Shown: piece by piece, positions 24,376 to 35,132 of the stretch
How the letters are laid out: each line of letters starts with the position of its first letter
How positions within the stretch are numbered: the stretch's first letter is position 1
Assembly (NCBI RefSeq): GCF_011516645.4
Contig: NZ_CP088285.1
Coordinates: 372,001-436,000, forward strand
Source: Bradyrhizobium septentrionale
Lineage (GTDB): Bacteria; Pseudomonadota; Alphaproteobacteria; Rhizobiales; Xanthobacteraceae
Direction: 5' to 3'
DNA length: 64,000 bases
Notes under the pieces: model-generated
Told to the model about the DNA's origin: nothing
Seen by the model: the letters and a program-made list of their open reading frames with translations, nothing else
The model's database searches: none
Position numbers and translations under genes: made by a program

Positions 24376-24400
24376 GGAACCTTCACAGTTCCGGTTTGTT
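24376..24400 (+). promoter_or_regulatory. EcfG-like promoter before the DUF3309 gene
   Basis: GGAAC at 24376-24380, then 17 bases, then GTT at 24398-24400. Counted as N16 the -10 reads TGTT, one base off the CGTT consensus. It lies 54 bases upstream of the ATG at 24454. A weaker match than those at malQ and ku. Confidence 0.45.
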
Positions 24401-24453
24401 TCCTCACGCGAAGGGCAGAGACCACAGGCCCACGGAGCTGAGGAGAGCTTGAG

Positions 24454-24618
24454 ATGTCAATTGGAACGATCATCCTTATTATTCTGGTCATTGCGCTGCT
24501 TGGCGGCTTCAGCGGCATCGGCGGCGGACCGTTCTACGGCACCGGCTATTACGGCGGCGGCGGTCTCGGCCTCGTGATCGTGATCTTGCTGATCCTGCTA
24601 CTGCTCGGACGATTGTAG
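24454..24618 (+). CDS. DUF3309-type small glycine-rich membrane protein
   Basis: 54 residues, ATG preceded by GAGGAGAG at 24440-24447. Two hydrophobic segments (about residues 5-17 and 39-52) flank a Gly/Tyr-rich loop (GIGGGPFYGTGYYGGGG). This is the pattern of the short DUF3309 proteins common in rhizobia and other proteobacteria, whose function is not known. A stress-sigma-like promoter upstream suggests a stress-related role. It stands alone between a minus-strand gene and a repeat element. Confidence 0.75.
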   Translation: MSIGTIILIILVIALLGGFSGIGGGPFYGTGYYGGGGLGLVIVILLILLLLGRL

Positions 24619-24655
24619 CGCGTGGCAGTGCTGTGCCCGATCCACATCAACGACT

Positions 24656-24756
24656 GTCATCACCCGCGAAAGCGGGTGATCCAGTATTCCAGAGACGCTG
24701 GCGATTGAACCGATAAGCCGCGGCGTACTGGATACCCCGCTTTCGCGGGGTATGAC
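24656..24756. repeat. Intergenic repeat with inverted ends
   Basis: The two ends are near-inverted copies: GTCATCACCCGCGAAAGCGG on the left and CCCGCTTTCGCGGGGTATGAC on the right, each with its own small stem-loop around the GCGAAAGC / GCTTTCGC core. This is a mobile-looking short palindromic element between the DUF3309 gene and the end of ligD; it has no coding capacity. Confidence 0.75.
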
Positions 24757-24792
24757 GACCTAAGCCAGCGGCACAGACTTGCCCAACATTTG

Positions 24793-27444
24793 CTACTGTG
24801 CCGCGAGCTTCTTCATCGCCGCCTTGATCGACGATGCCGCATCCTCGTAGCCGTCCCACGCCTTGGTCTTCGCCAGCAGCGCCGGCACTGTCCGCACCGT
24901 ATACTTCTTCGGATCGAGATCGCCGCGCAGTTGCGGCCAGGTCAGCGGCATCGACACCGTCGCGCCCGGACGCGCCCGCGGCGACAACACCGCGACCGCG
25001 GTCGAGAGCCGATCGTTGCGCAGATAGTCGAGGAAGATCTTTCCGGTGCGCTTGGCCTTCGACATGTTGATCAGATAGCGCTCGGGGTCGTCCTGCGCCA
25101 TCCACTGGCAGATGCCTTGCGCGAATGCCTTGGCTTCCTTCCACGTCACCTTGTCCCTGGCGCCTGCGAGCAGCGGTGTCACGACGTGAAGGCCTTTGCC
25201 GCCGGTGGTCTTGCAGAAGCTTTCGAGGCCCACGGCCGTGAGCCGCTGGCGCATGTCCTTGGCGGCATCGATGACGTCGCTGAACGCGACGTCGGGCGCG
25301 GGATCGAGATCGAACACCAGGCGGCCCGGTGTGTCATAGGCATCCGGCGCGCAATTCCAGGGATGCAGTTCGAGGCCGCCGAGCTGCGCGACCGCCGCCA
25401 GGCCCTCGATCTGGTCGATCTGAATATAGGGTTTGCGGTCGCCGGACACCTTGGCGAGCTTCAGGAGTTTTGACGTGCCGGCCATCGCGTGACGCTGGAA
25501 GAAAGTCTCACCCTTGATGCCATCAGGGGCGCGCACGATCGAGCATGGCCGGCCCTTGAGGTAGCCGATCATCCATGTGCCGACCGCCTCGAAATAGCTG
25601 GCGAGATCGAGCTTGGTCACCGGCTCGCCGTCGCCGGCGTCAGGCCACAACGCCTTGTCCGGATGGGAGATCGTGACGCCCATCACCTCGCCGGACGATT
25701 TCCCGGATGATCTTCCTTTGGCCATCGGCTTCACCACTGTGGTTACGACCGGCCGCTCGGCCTCGACCTCATGCGCCGGCTTGTCCTGGCGCAGGCCCTT
25801 GAATGCCGCCTGGCGGATGTTGCCGGCATCGGTCCAGCCGGCGAACTCGATCTCGGCGACCAGTTCCGGCTTCAGCCAGTGCACGTCGCGGGTTTTCTTC
25901 GGCGCGTCCTTGCCGCCGAACGGGCTCGTGTCGGATGCCGCGGCCTTCAGCGCCGGCATGATGCGGCGGACCGTGTCCTGGCCGAAGCCGGTGCCGACGA
26001 TGCCGACAAAGGCCAGATGATCGCCGCGATAGACGCCGGCCATCAGCGAGCGGAATTTGCCGTTGGTGGTCTTCCAGCCGCCGATCACCACCTCATGGCC
26101 GGCGCGGATTTTTGCCTTGGTCCAGTCGTCGGACCGGCCGGAGCGGTAGGCGCCGTCGAGCCGCTTCGAGACGATGCCTTCCAGCCCGAGCTTGCGCGCG
26201 GAATCCAGCACGGCCTCGCCGCGCTCCTCGAAATGCTCGACATAGCGGATCAAGGGGTTCTTGCCCTTGCGCGCCGCGAGCAATTCCTTCAGCCGCGCCT
26301 TGCGCTCGGTGAGCGGCAGCGGGCGGAGATCCTCATTGCCCGCAAACAGCAGGTCGAAGGCGTAGAAGATCAGCCGGTCAGTCTTGCCGTCGGAGAGTGC
26401 GGCCTGCAGCGTCGAGAAATGCGGCATGCCGCCCTCGTCGAGCGCAACGATCTCGCCGTCGATCAGGACGTCCGGCAGCTTGCCGGCTTCCTTGGCGATC
26501 GCGCCGAACTTGTCGGTCCAGTCGAGCGCCTTGCGGGTCTTCAGGTCAACCTCCCCGTCCTCGACGCGGAGCTGCACGCGGTAGCCGTCGAACTTGATCT
26601 CGTGGCACCAGCCCGTGCCGTTAGGCGGGCTCTCGACCGCGGCGCAGAGTTGCGGCGGAACGAAGTCCGGCATCTCCGCCACCTGCTTCGGGTGCGCCTT
26701 TGATTGTGCCTCCAATTTCGCCTTGGGCGCCGGCGCCTTGGTCTTCGCGCGCGCGTCCGCGGCCATGCCGCGATTGGACTGCCAGACCGCGTCCGCTTTG
26801 GCCTTGCCGTTGCCCTTGGCCAGCATGAAGGGCTTCGGCGCGCGGCCCTTGCCGGCGGCGATCTCTGCCATCGAGCGGCCGGAGGCGACCGAGCGGTCCT
26901 CGTCGAGGATCGCCTCGCCGTTGCCGTCAACGGCATATTCGTCGCGGTGCTTGATCAGGAGCCAGTTGGTGCGCTTGCCGCCAAAGCGGTCGTTCTTCAT
27001 CCGCACCAGCACCCAGCTGCCGTGCAGCTTGTCGCCGTGCAGCGTGAACTTCAGGTCGCCCTTCCTGAAGCCGCGCTCGGGATCGTCAGATTCCCAGGTG
27101 CCGCGGTCCCAGAGCTGCACCGTGCCGCCGCCGTACTGGCCTTCCGGAATCGTGCCTTCGAAATCGCCGTAGTCGAGCGGATGATCCTCCACCTCGACCG
27201 CGAGTCGCTTGTCATGCGGATCGAGCGAGGGCCCGCGCGTCACCGCCCAGGACTTGAATACGCCGTCGAACTCAAGCCGAAAATCATAATGCAGCCGCGT
27301 CGCGTCATGCTTCTGGATCACGAAGCGACGTTGCGTCGCGGACGCTACCTTGACGTCGCCCGACGGCTCATTGGTCTTCTCGAAGTCGCGTTTCTTGCGA
27401 TAGGTGGTGAGGTTTCTCAGCGACACGTACAGGCCTCGGCACAA
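24793..27444 (-). CDS. ligD: Multifunctional NHEJ DNA ligase D
   Basis: 883 residues. Domain order: N-terminal 3'-phosphoesterase (about residues 30-190, with [13 protein letters not shown]), ATP-dependent ligase with the adenylated lysine Lys284 in EIKFDGYR, and a C-terminal primase-polymerase with the metal-binding pair Asp712/Asp714 in FDLDPAPD. It repairs double-strand breaks with Ku. The listed ATG is the longest; GTG at 27426 (then [14 protein letters not shown]) fits family starts better. Divergent from ku across an 88-base spacer holding face-to-face EcfG-type promoters. Confidence 0.95.
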   Translation of the reverse strand: MCRGLYVSLRNLTTYRKKRDFEKTNEPSGDVKVASATQRRFVIQKHDATRLHYDFRLEFDGVFKSWAVTRGPSLDPHDKRLAVEVEDHPLDYGDFEGTIPEGQYGGGTVQLWDRGTWESDDPERGFRKGDLKFTLHGDKLHGSWVLVRMKNDRFGGKRTNWLLIKHRDEYAVDGNGEAILDEDRSVASGRSMAEIAAGKGRAPKPFMLAKGNGKAKADAVWQSNRGMAADARAKTKAPAPKAKLEAQSKAHPKQVAEMPDFVPPQLCAAVESPPNGTGWCHEIKFDGYRVQLRVEDGEVDLKTRKALDWTDKFGAIAKEAGKLPDVLIDGEIVALDEGGMPHFSTLQAALSDGKTDRLIFYAFDLLFAGNEDLRPLPLTERKARLKELLAARKGKNPLIRYVEHFEERGEAVLDSARKLGLEGIVSKRLDGAYRSGRSDDWTKAKIRAGHEVVIGGWKTTNGKFRSLMAGVYRGDHLAFVGIVGTGFGQDTVRRIMPALKAAASDTSPFGGKDAPKKTRDVHWLKPELVAEIEFAGWTDAGNIRQAAFKGLRQDKPAHEVEAERPVVTTVVKPMAKGRSSGKSSGEVMGVTISHPDKALWPDAGDGEPVTKLDLASYFEAVGTWMIGYLKGRPCSIVRAPDGIKGETFFQRHAMAGTSKLLKLAKVSGDRKPYIQIDQIEGLAAVAQLGGLELHPWNCAPDAYDTPGRLVFDLDPAPDVAFSDVIDAAKDMRQRLTAVGLESFCKTTGGKGLHVVTPLLAGARDKVTWKEAKAFAQGICQWMAQDDPERYLINMSKAKRTGKIFLDYLRNDRLSTAVAVLSPRARPGATVSMPLTWPQLRGDLDPKKYTVRTVPALLAKTKAWDGYEDAASSIKAAMKKLAAQ

Positions 27445-27474
27445 ACGGCGGCCGCCGCGAGCCTGCGGCCATCA

Positions 27475-27499
27475 GGAACCAAAACCTACGGTATCCGTT
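27475..27499 (+). promoter_or_regulatory. Predicted EcfG (general stress sigma) promoter for ku
   Basis: GGAAC at 27475-27479 and CGTT at 27496-27499 with exactly 16 bases between: a perfect consensus match. The ku ATG is 33 bases past the -10 element and has the ribosome-binding site TTGGAGG at 27521-27527. Confidence 0.68.
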
Positions 27500-27507
27500 C
27501 AAGTTCC
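27483..27507 (-). promoter_or_regulatory. EcfG-like promoter toward ligD
   Basis: On the minus strand GGAAC (27507-27503), 16 bases, then GGTT (27486-27483): one mismatch to the -10 consensus CGTT. It overlaps almost completely the ku promoter on the other strand. The -10 element is about 40 to 60 bases upstream of the two possible ligD starts. Confidence 0.5.
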
Positions 27508-27532
27508 AAACTCAAGCTGTTTGGAGGCGATC

Positions 27533-28420
27533 ATGGCCGCTCCCCGCGCCTACTGGAAAGGCACGCTCAAACTGTCGCTGGTGTCGTGCCCGGTGGCGCT
27601 CTACCCGGCCTCGACGGCGGTCGAGAAGACACGCTTTCACATGATCAATCGGGAGACCGGCAACCGGCTGAAGCAGCAGATGGTCGATGCCGAGACCGGC
27701 GACGTCGTCGAGGGCGACCAGAAGGGCAGCGGCTACAAGGTCCGCAAGGGCAAATATGTCGAGATCGAGAAGGACGAGCTCGAGGCGGTCCAGATCGACA
27801 GCAACCACACCATCGATATTGATTCCTTCGTGCCCGAGGGCGAGATCGACAAGCGCTATCTCGACCACCCCTATTACATCAGGCCCGACGGCAAGGCCGG
27901 CGCCGACGCGTTCGCGGTGATCCGCGACGCCATGAAGGACCAGGATCGGGTCGCGCTGGCACGCATCGTGCTGACCAACCGTGAGCACGTGATCGCGATC
28001 GAGCCGCTCGACAAGGGCATGCTCGGCACCACCCTGCGCTACCCGTACGAAGTCCGTGATGCCGACGATTATTTCGACGACATCAAGAGCCCGAAGGTCA
28101 CCAAGGACATAATCGAACTTGCCGGCCACATCCTCAACAGCAAGGTCGCGCGTTTCGACCCATCGAAATTCAGGGACGAGTACGAGACCGCGTTGAAAGC
28201 GCTGGTACGCCGCAAGGCCGCCGGCAAGCCGATCAAGGCCGTCGAGCGTGAGGAGAAGCCCAGCAATGTCGTCAATCTGATGGATGCCCTGAAGCAGAGC
28301 CTGAAAGACCGGAAAGGCGGCGCGAAGCGCGCGCACTCCAGTGCGCGCCGCCCGGCCTCGCACCGCCGTGCCGCGAAGAAGGCGCACCGGTCCGGTGCGC
28401 GGTCGCGAAAAGCTGGTTGA
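27533..28420 (+). CDS. ku: NHEJ DNA end-binding protein Ku
   Basis: 295 residues from ATG 27533, chosen for the TTGGAGG site just upstream and because the family starts with APRAYWKGTLKLSLVSCPVALYPA. The conserved Ku core extends to about residue 250; the C-terminus is rich in Lys, Arg, Ser and His, as in bacterial Ku proteins where this tail binds DNA. Homodimeric Ku would hold broken ends and recruit LigD, encoded divergently. Overlapping stress-type promoters suggest the pair is induced together. Confidence 0.96.
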   Translation: MAAPRAYWKGTLKLSLVSCPVALYPASTAVEKTRFHMINRETGNRLKQQMVDAETGDVVEGDQKGSGYKVRKGKYVEIEKDELEAVQIDSNHTIDIDSFVPEGEIDKRYLDHPYYIRPDGKAGADAFAVIRDAMKDQDRVALARIVLTNREHVIAIEPLDKGMLGTTLRYPYEVRDADDYFDDIKSPKVTKDIIELAGHILNSKVARFDPSKFRDEYETALKALVRRKAAGKPIKAVEREEKPSNVVNLMDALKQSLKDRKGGAKRAHSSARRPASHRRAAKKAHRSGARSRKAG

Positions 28421-28434
28421 GCTGAGTATCACTC

Positions 28435-28513
28435 GTCATGCCCGGGCTTGACCCGGGCATCCATCTTCTTGGAGAGGAAAGACGTGGATGGCCGGGTCAA
28501 GCCCGGCCATGAC
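28435..28513. repeat. Short intergenic palindromic repeat
   Basis: Ends are inverted: GTCATGCCCGGGCTTGACCC at the left and GGGTCAAGCCCGGCCATGAC at the right. Each end is itself nearly palindromic. Located after the ku stop, so it may end or protect the ku transcript. Confidence 0.75.
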
Positions 28514-28532
28514 GGAAGGAGGCAGTTCGGCC

Positions 28533-28772
28533 TTACCGCTTATTCGAACTCTTGCGCTTCTTCGCGGCCTTCTTTGCCGTCTTGCGCTTCTTCGCCGTCT
28601 TCTTCGGCACCTTCCGCCCCTTGGCGCGGGCCTCGGATAGTCCGATCGCGATGGCCTGCTTGCGGCTCGTCACCTTCTTCTTCGAGCGGCCGCTGCGCAG
28701 CGTCCCGGCCTTGCGTTTCTTCATCACACGCTCGACATCACCAGATGCCTTCCGCGAGTATTTCCTTGCCAT
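28533..28772 (-). CDS. DUF6496-like basic protein with histone-H1-like tail
   Basis: 79 residues from ATG at 28772, the internal start that begins with MARKYSRKASGDVERVMKKR. The N-terminal half resembles the small DUF6496 family. The C-terminal 25 residues are almost only Lys, Arg, Ala, Thr and Ser (PKKTAKKRKTAKKAAKKRK), like the tails of histone H1-like and nucleoid-associated proteins. DNA or RNA binding is likely from charge alone; no experimental role can be assigned. It lies between ku and kdpE, separate from both. Confidence 0.72.
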   Translation of the reverse strand: MARKYSRKASGDVERVMKKRKAGTLRSGRSKKKVTSRKQAIAIGLSEARAKGRKVPKKTAKKRKTAKKAAKKRKSSNKR

Positions 28773-28837
28773 GGCTTCTCTCCCGGTAAGGGAAACCAAG
28801 CCTTGACGGAGACGAAGGTTCCGATCGCTGTGACAGC

Positions 28838-29527
28838 TCAGTCCGCCGCGCGCAGCCGATAGCCGATGCCGGTCTCGGTCAGCACGAATTGCGGGCGTTC
28901 GGGATCGGCCTCGATCTTCTGACGCAGCTGGCGCACATAGACGCGCAGATATTGCGCGTCGGTCAGTTCGTCCCATAATTCCTTCAGCAGGAAGCGGTGG
29001 GTCAGCACCTTGCCAGCGTGCTGCACCAGCACGCGCAGCAGGTCGTATTCCTTCGGCGACAGCTTGATCTCCTTGTCGCCGACCTTGACGATCCGGCGCA
29101 CCAGATCGACTGAGAGATCGCCGGAGCGAAACACCGGACGCTCGCCCTGCACCTGCAACTGGTGGCGCAGCGCCGCGCGCAGCCGCGCCAGCAATTCATC
29201 CATGCCGAACGGCTTGGTCAGGTAATCGTCGGCGCCGAGATCGAGCGCCTGCACCTTGCCGGCCTCGTCGCCGCGGCTCGACAGCACCACGATAGGGACG
29301 CTCTCGTTGCGGCCGCGGATCATGCGCAGCAGATCGTGGCCCTGGATGTCGGGCAATCCGAGATCGAGGATGATCAGCGCCGGCCCCTCGCCCAGCATCT
29401 CCAGCGCCAGCTTGCCGTTGGAGGCCTCGAGGATGTCGTAGCCCTGTGTGCTCAGCCCCATCCGCAACAGCTTGCGGATCGGCGGCTCATCGTCGATGAC
29501 CAGGACCTTGATGGGGATAGCATTCAT
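28838..29527 (-). CDS. kdpE: Response regulator KdpE
   Basis: 229 residues. Receiver domain with the phospho-acceptor Asp55 in LILDLGLPD and the conserved Lys in LTKPFGMDELLARL, then an OmpR/PhoB winged-helix output domain (LSPKEYDLLRVLV; VYVRQLRQKIE). It activates kdp transcription when phosphorylated by KdpD. The start overlaps the kdpD stop (ATGA), so the two are made together at the end of the kdp operon. Confidence 0.95.
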   Translation of the reverse strand: MNAIPIKVLVIDDEPPIRKLLRMGLSTQGYDILEASNGKLALEMLGEGPALIILDLGLPDIQGHDLLRMIRGRNESVPIVVLSSRGDEAGKVQALDLGADDYLTKPFGMDELLARLRAALRHQLQVQGERPVFRSGDLSVDLVRRIVKVGDKEIKLSPKEYDLLRVLVQHAGKVLTHRFLLKELWDELTDAQYLRVYVRQLRQKIEADPERPQFVLTETGIGYRLRAAD

Positions 29528-32235
29528 GCAGCGGTGTCCAGCGCGGTGGTGTCGGCCGTAACAGGCAGGCGGATGGTGATGACGGCGCCGGTCCGGTCGG
29601 ATCGGTTGGCCGCCGCGATCGTGCCGCGCATCGCCTCGACGAAGCCGCGCGAGATCGCAAGGCCGAGGCCGGTGCCGGGGCGGACATGGTCGCCCTTCTC
29701 GGCGCGATAGAACTTGTCGAACACGCTTTCGAGCTCGGTGGCCGGAATGCCGTTGCCTTCATCGAGGATCTGCAGCGTCACCGCGTCACGGTCGCGGCCG
29801 CCGCGGATCGAGATCGTGGTGTCCGACGGGGCATATTTGGCGGCGTTGTCGAGCAGGTTGAACAGCACCTGCTCGAACAGCACGGCGTCGAGCTCCAGCA
29901 TCGGCAGGTCGGCTGCGAGCTCCAGCGACACCCGGTGGTGCACCAGGATCTTGCCCGCCCGGCGCAACGCGCTGCCGACGATTTCGCCGACATCGTGCCG
30001 CGCCGTGTTCGGCACGATCGCGCCGGATTCCAGCTTGGTCATGTCGAGCAGATTGGCGATGAAGCGGTTCAGCCGCTCGGATTCGTCGATCACGGTGGCG
30101 AGCAAATCATGCTTCTGGGCATCGCTCAGGCTGGCGCCGAGATCGCGCAGCGCCGAGGCCGAGCCGAGCACCGAGGCGAGCGGCGTCTTCAGATCATGCG
30201 AGATCGAGGTCAAGAGCGCACCGCGCAGCCGATCGGATTCGACGGTGCGCTTGACCCGATCCATGTCCTCGACCAGCAGCACGCGCTCGATCGCCAGCGC
30301 GCCCTGATCGACCAGCGCGTCGAGCAGCCGGCGCTGGTCCGGCGTCAGCAGCGGCCCGGTGCGATCGTCGTCGATACCGATCACCCCGATCGGGCCGCGG
30401 CCGGTGCGCATCGGCAGGAACAGCCGCTTTCCCCCCGGCAACGTGTCCGAGCCGCGGCCGGCCGGGCGATCGTTGCCCCAGGCCCAGTTGGCGGCGGCAA
30501 GGTCGGCCTGATCGAGCTGGTCTTCCGGCGGATAGCCGGTCTTGACGGTCAGCATCCCGTCCTCCGGCAGCAGCAATACCACGCGCACCTTGAGCATCAG
30601 CGCGATCTGGTAGGCGGTCGCCCACAGCACGTCATCGAGCGTCGCGGTGCCGGCAAGCTTGCGGCTGAAGGCGTAGAGCGATTCGGTGGTGCGGACGCGG
30701 CCGATCGCGGTGTCGGCCTGGATGCGCACCCGCGCCGCGACGTTGGAGACGATCAGCGCGATCAGCATGAAGAAGAAGAACGCCGCGACATTGGTCGGGT
30801 CGGTGATGGTGAAAGTATAGACCGGCGGCAGAAAGAAGAAATTGTAGCACAGCGAGGCGGCGACGCTGGCCAGCAGCGACGGCCACAGGCCGTAACGCGC
30901 CGCGGCGCCGACCACGGCGGTGAGGAAGACGAGGTCGACATTCTCGATGCCGAAGAATGGCTGGATCAGCTTGGCCGCGCCCAGGCCGATTGCCACCAGC
31001 AGCAGCGACATCAGATAGGGCCGCGGATTGAACGGCTCCTGCCGCTGCGCGGTCTGCACCGCCGCCTTGCCGACCGGCAGCTCGTCGCCGGCGATCACGT
31101 TGACGCTGATATTGCCGGCGCGGCGCACCAGATCGTGCACCACCGAGCCGTGGGTCAGCTCGAACCAGCGCGAACGCGTCGACTTGCCGATGATGATCTG
31201 GGTGACGTTGTTGGCCTGGGCAAAATTGATGACGTCGTCGGCGATGCGGCGGCCGACGCCGGGAAGCGTCAGCGCCTCGCCGCCGAGCGATTCGGCAAGC
31301 CGCATGGTGTCGGCAAGCCGGTCGCGCTGCTCGTCGCTCAGTTGCAGACTGCGCCGCGTCTCGATGCTGACGGCGGTCCACTGCGCATGCAGCCGGTCGG
31401 CCAGGCGTTTGGTGTAGCGCACGAGGCCGGCCGCGCGCGGGTCCTCGCTGAGGCAGACAAGGATGCGCTCGCCGGCCGCCCAGGGACCCTGGATGGCATT
31501 GGCCTGCATGTGGGTGAGCAGCTGCTCGTCGACCCGCTCGGCGGTGCGGCGCAGCGCCAGCTCGCGCAGCGCGGTCAGATTTCCGGGCGAGAAATAATGC
31601 TCCAGCGCCCGCTCGGCCTGCTTGGGCACATAGACCTTGCCCTCCTTCAGCCGCTGGATCAAATCGTCCGGCGTGAGGTCGATCAGCTCGATGGCGTCGG
31701 CGCGATCGACCACCGAGTCCGGCACGGTCTCGCGCACCCGCACATGGGTGATCTGCGCGACGACGTCGTTGAGGCTCTCGATGTGCTGGATGTTGATCGC
31801 GGTGTAGACGTCGATGCCGTGCGACAGCAGCTCCTCGACGTCGAGATAGCGCTTGGGATGCCGGCTGCCCGGCGCATTGGTGTGGGCGAGCTCGTCGACC
31901 AGCGCGAGCTGCGGCCGCCGCGCGATCAAGGCGTCGAGGTCCATCTCCTCGAGCGTCTGGTCGCGATAGGCCAGCCGTTTCCGCGGCAGCACTTCGAGGC
32001 CCTTCAGCAGCGCCTCGGTCTCCACCCGTCCGTGGGTTTCGACCACACCGACCACGACGTCGACGCCCGCCTTGAGGCGGGCGTGGGCGCTTTGCAGCAT
32101 CTCGTAGGTCTTGCCGACGCCGGGGGCTGCGCCGATGAAGATCTTCAGCCGTCCCGAACGATCGGCCTCGCGGCGCGCCGCCTCCAGCAGCGCATCCGGC
32201 GAGGGTCGTTTTTCAGGGTCGCGCTGATTGGCCAT
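29524..32235 (-). CDS. kdpD: Osmosensitive K+ sensor histidine kinase KdpD
   Basis: 903 residues, normal length. N-terminal KdpD domain with Walker A GAAPGVGKTYEM and the DELAHTNAPGSRHPKRYLD stretch, a universal-stress-protein-like domain, four membrane segments around residues 400-500, a GAF-like region, then the kinase core with the phosphorylated His680 in SHDLKTPL and ATP-binding motifs DEGNGIP and GTGLGLAIS. It senses potassium limitation and signals to KdpE. It starts 39 bases after the kdpC stop. Confidence 0.96.
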   Translation of the reverse strand: MANQRDPEKRPSPDALLEAARREADRSGRLKIFIGAAPGVGKTYEMLQSAHARLKAGVDVVVGVVETHGRVETEALLKGLEVLPRKRLAYRDQTLEEMDLDALIARRPQLALVDELAHTNAPGSRHPKRYLDVEELLSHGIDVYTAINIQHIESLNDVVAQITHVRVRETVPDSVVDRADAIELIDLTPDDLIQRLKEGKVYVPKQAERALEHYFSPGNLTALRELALRRTAERVDEQLLTHMQANAIQGPWAAGERILVCLSEDPRAAGLVRYTKRLADRLHAQWTAVSIETRRSLQLSDEQRDRLADTMRLAESLGGEALTLPGVGRRIADDVINFAQANNVTQIIIGKSTRSRWFELTHGSVVHDLVRRAGNISVNVIAGDELPVGKAAVQTAQRQEPFNPRPYLMSLLLVAIGLGAAKLIQPFFGIENVDLVFLTAVVGAAARYGLWPSLLASVAASLCYNFFFLPPVYTFTITDPTNVAAFFFFMLIALIVSNVAARVRIQADTAIGRVRTTESLYAFSRKLAGTATLDDVLWATAYQIALMLKVRVVLLLPEDGMLTVKTGYPPEDQLDQADLAAANWAWGNDRPAGRGSDTLPGGKRLFLPMRTGRGPIGVIGIDDDRTGPLLTPDQRRLLDALVDQGALAIERVLLVEDMDRVKRTVESDRLRGALLTSISHDLKTPLASVLGSASALRDLGASLSDAQKHDLLATVIDESERLNRFIANLLDMTKLESGAIVPNTARHDVGEIVGSALRRAGKILVHHRVSLELAADLPMLELDAVLFEQVLFNLLDNAAKYAPSDTTISIRGGRDRDAVTLQILDEGNGIPATELESVFDKFYRAEKGDHVRPGTGLGLAISRGFVEAMRGTIAAANRSDRTGAVITIRLPVTADTTALDTAA

Positions 32236-32274
32236 ACCGCAATATAGTCATCCTGCGAGTGGCGGCCTACTCCC

Positions 32275-32880
32275 CTATTTCGCGTTTGCCGCGTCCAGCG
32301 CCAGGTTGAGCGCAAGAACGTTAACGCGGGGCTCACCCAGCACGCCGGCAAAGCGGCCCTGGGTGTTCTGCGTCACCAGCTGCCGCACCGCATCCTCGGA
32401 CATGCTGCGCGCCTTGGCGACCCGCGGCACCTGGAACAACGCGGCGTCCGGCGAGATGTCGGGATCGAGACCGCTGGCCGACGTGGTGACGAGATCGACC
32501 GGCACCGTCGCTGTCGGGTTCTCCGCCTTCAGCTTCTCGACGTCCTCCTTGATGCGGTCATTCAGCGCCTTGCTGGTCGGGCCGAGGTTGGAGCCGCCAG
32601 AATTGGCCGCGTTGTACGGCGCCGGCACGGTCTTGGAGGAATCGTTCGGATCGGGCGCGAGCGTTGCCGACGGCCGGCCGTGGAAGTATTTGTCCTCCTT
32701 GAACTCCTGCCCGATCAGGGCGGAGCCGATCACCTTGCCGTCCTTCTCGATCAGGCTGCCTTGCGCCTGCCTCGGAAAGATGACGCCGGCGATCCCGGTG
32801 ATGGCGAGCGGATAGGCAAGGCCCGTGATCGCGGTCAGCAGGACCAGTACGAGAATGGCGGGGCGGATTTCTCTCAACAT
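32275..32880 (-). CDS. kdpC: Potassium-transporting ATPase KdpC subunit
   Basis: 201 residues. One N-terminal membrane segment (residues about 8-30), then a periplasmic domain with the conserved [14 protein letters not shown] region and the C-terminal [10 protein letters not shown]. It is an accessory subunit of the KdpFABC pump that couples ATP-binding KdpB to the KdpA channel. A REP-like repeat of 85 bases sits between it and kdpB, unusual inside an operon. Confidence 0.95.
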   Translation of the reverse strand: MLREIRPAILVLVLLTAITGLAYPLAITGIAGVIFPRQAQGSLIEKDGKVIGSALIGQEFKEDKYFHGRPSATLAPDPNDSSKTVPAPYNAANSGGSNLGPTSKALNDRIKEDVEKLKAENPTATVPVDLVTTSASGLDPDISPDAALFQVPRVAKARSMSEDAVRQLVTQNTQGRFAGVLGEPRVNVLALNLALDAANAK

Positions 32881-32902
32881 GATAGGTCTCCTAGTTCTCT
32901 TT

Positions 32903-32987
32903 CGTCATTGCGAGCGAAGCGAAGCAATCCATGGTTCAGCACCGGGATCGATGGATTGCTTCGTCGCTTCGCTCCTCGCAATGACGG
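32903..32987. repeat. REP-like repeat between kdpB and kdpC
   Basis: Inverted ends: CGTCATTGCGAGCGAAGCGA at the left and TCGCTTCGCTCCTCGCAATGACGG at the right. It lies inside the kdp operon, where it would form a large hairpin in the transcript, possibly adjusting the ratio of KdpC, KdpD and KdpE to the upstream subunits. Confidence 0.78.
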
Positions 32988-32996
32988 TTGTGCGGG

Positions 32997-35117
<2,121 letters not shown>

Positions 35118-35132
35118 TCCGGACGTATCGGA

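Noticed and set aside
24647..25144. 165-codon minus-strand frame at the end of ligD
   Set aside because: Its C-terminal part translates the repeat at 24656-24756 and the remainder is out of frame with ligD; a spurious frame.
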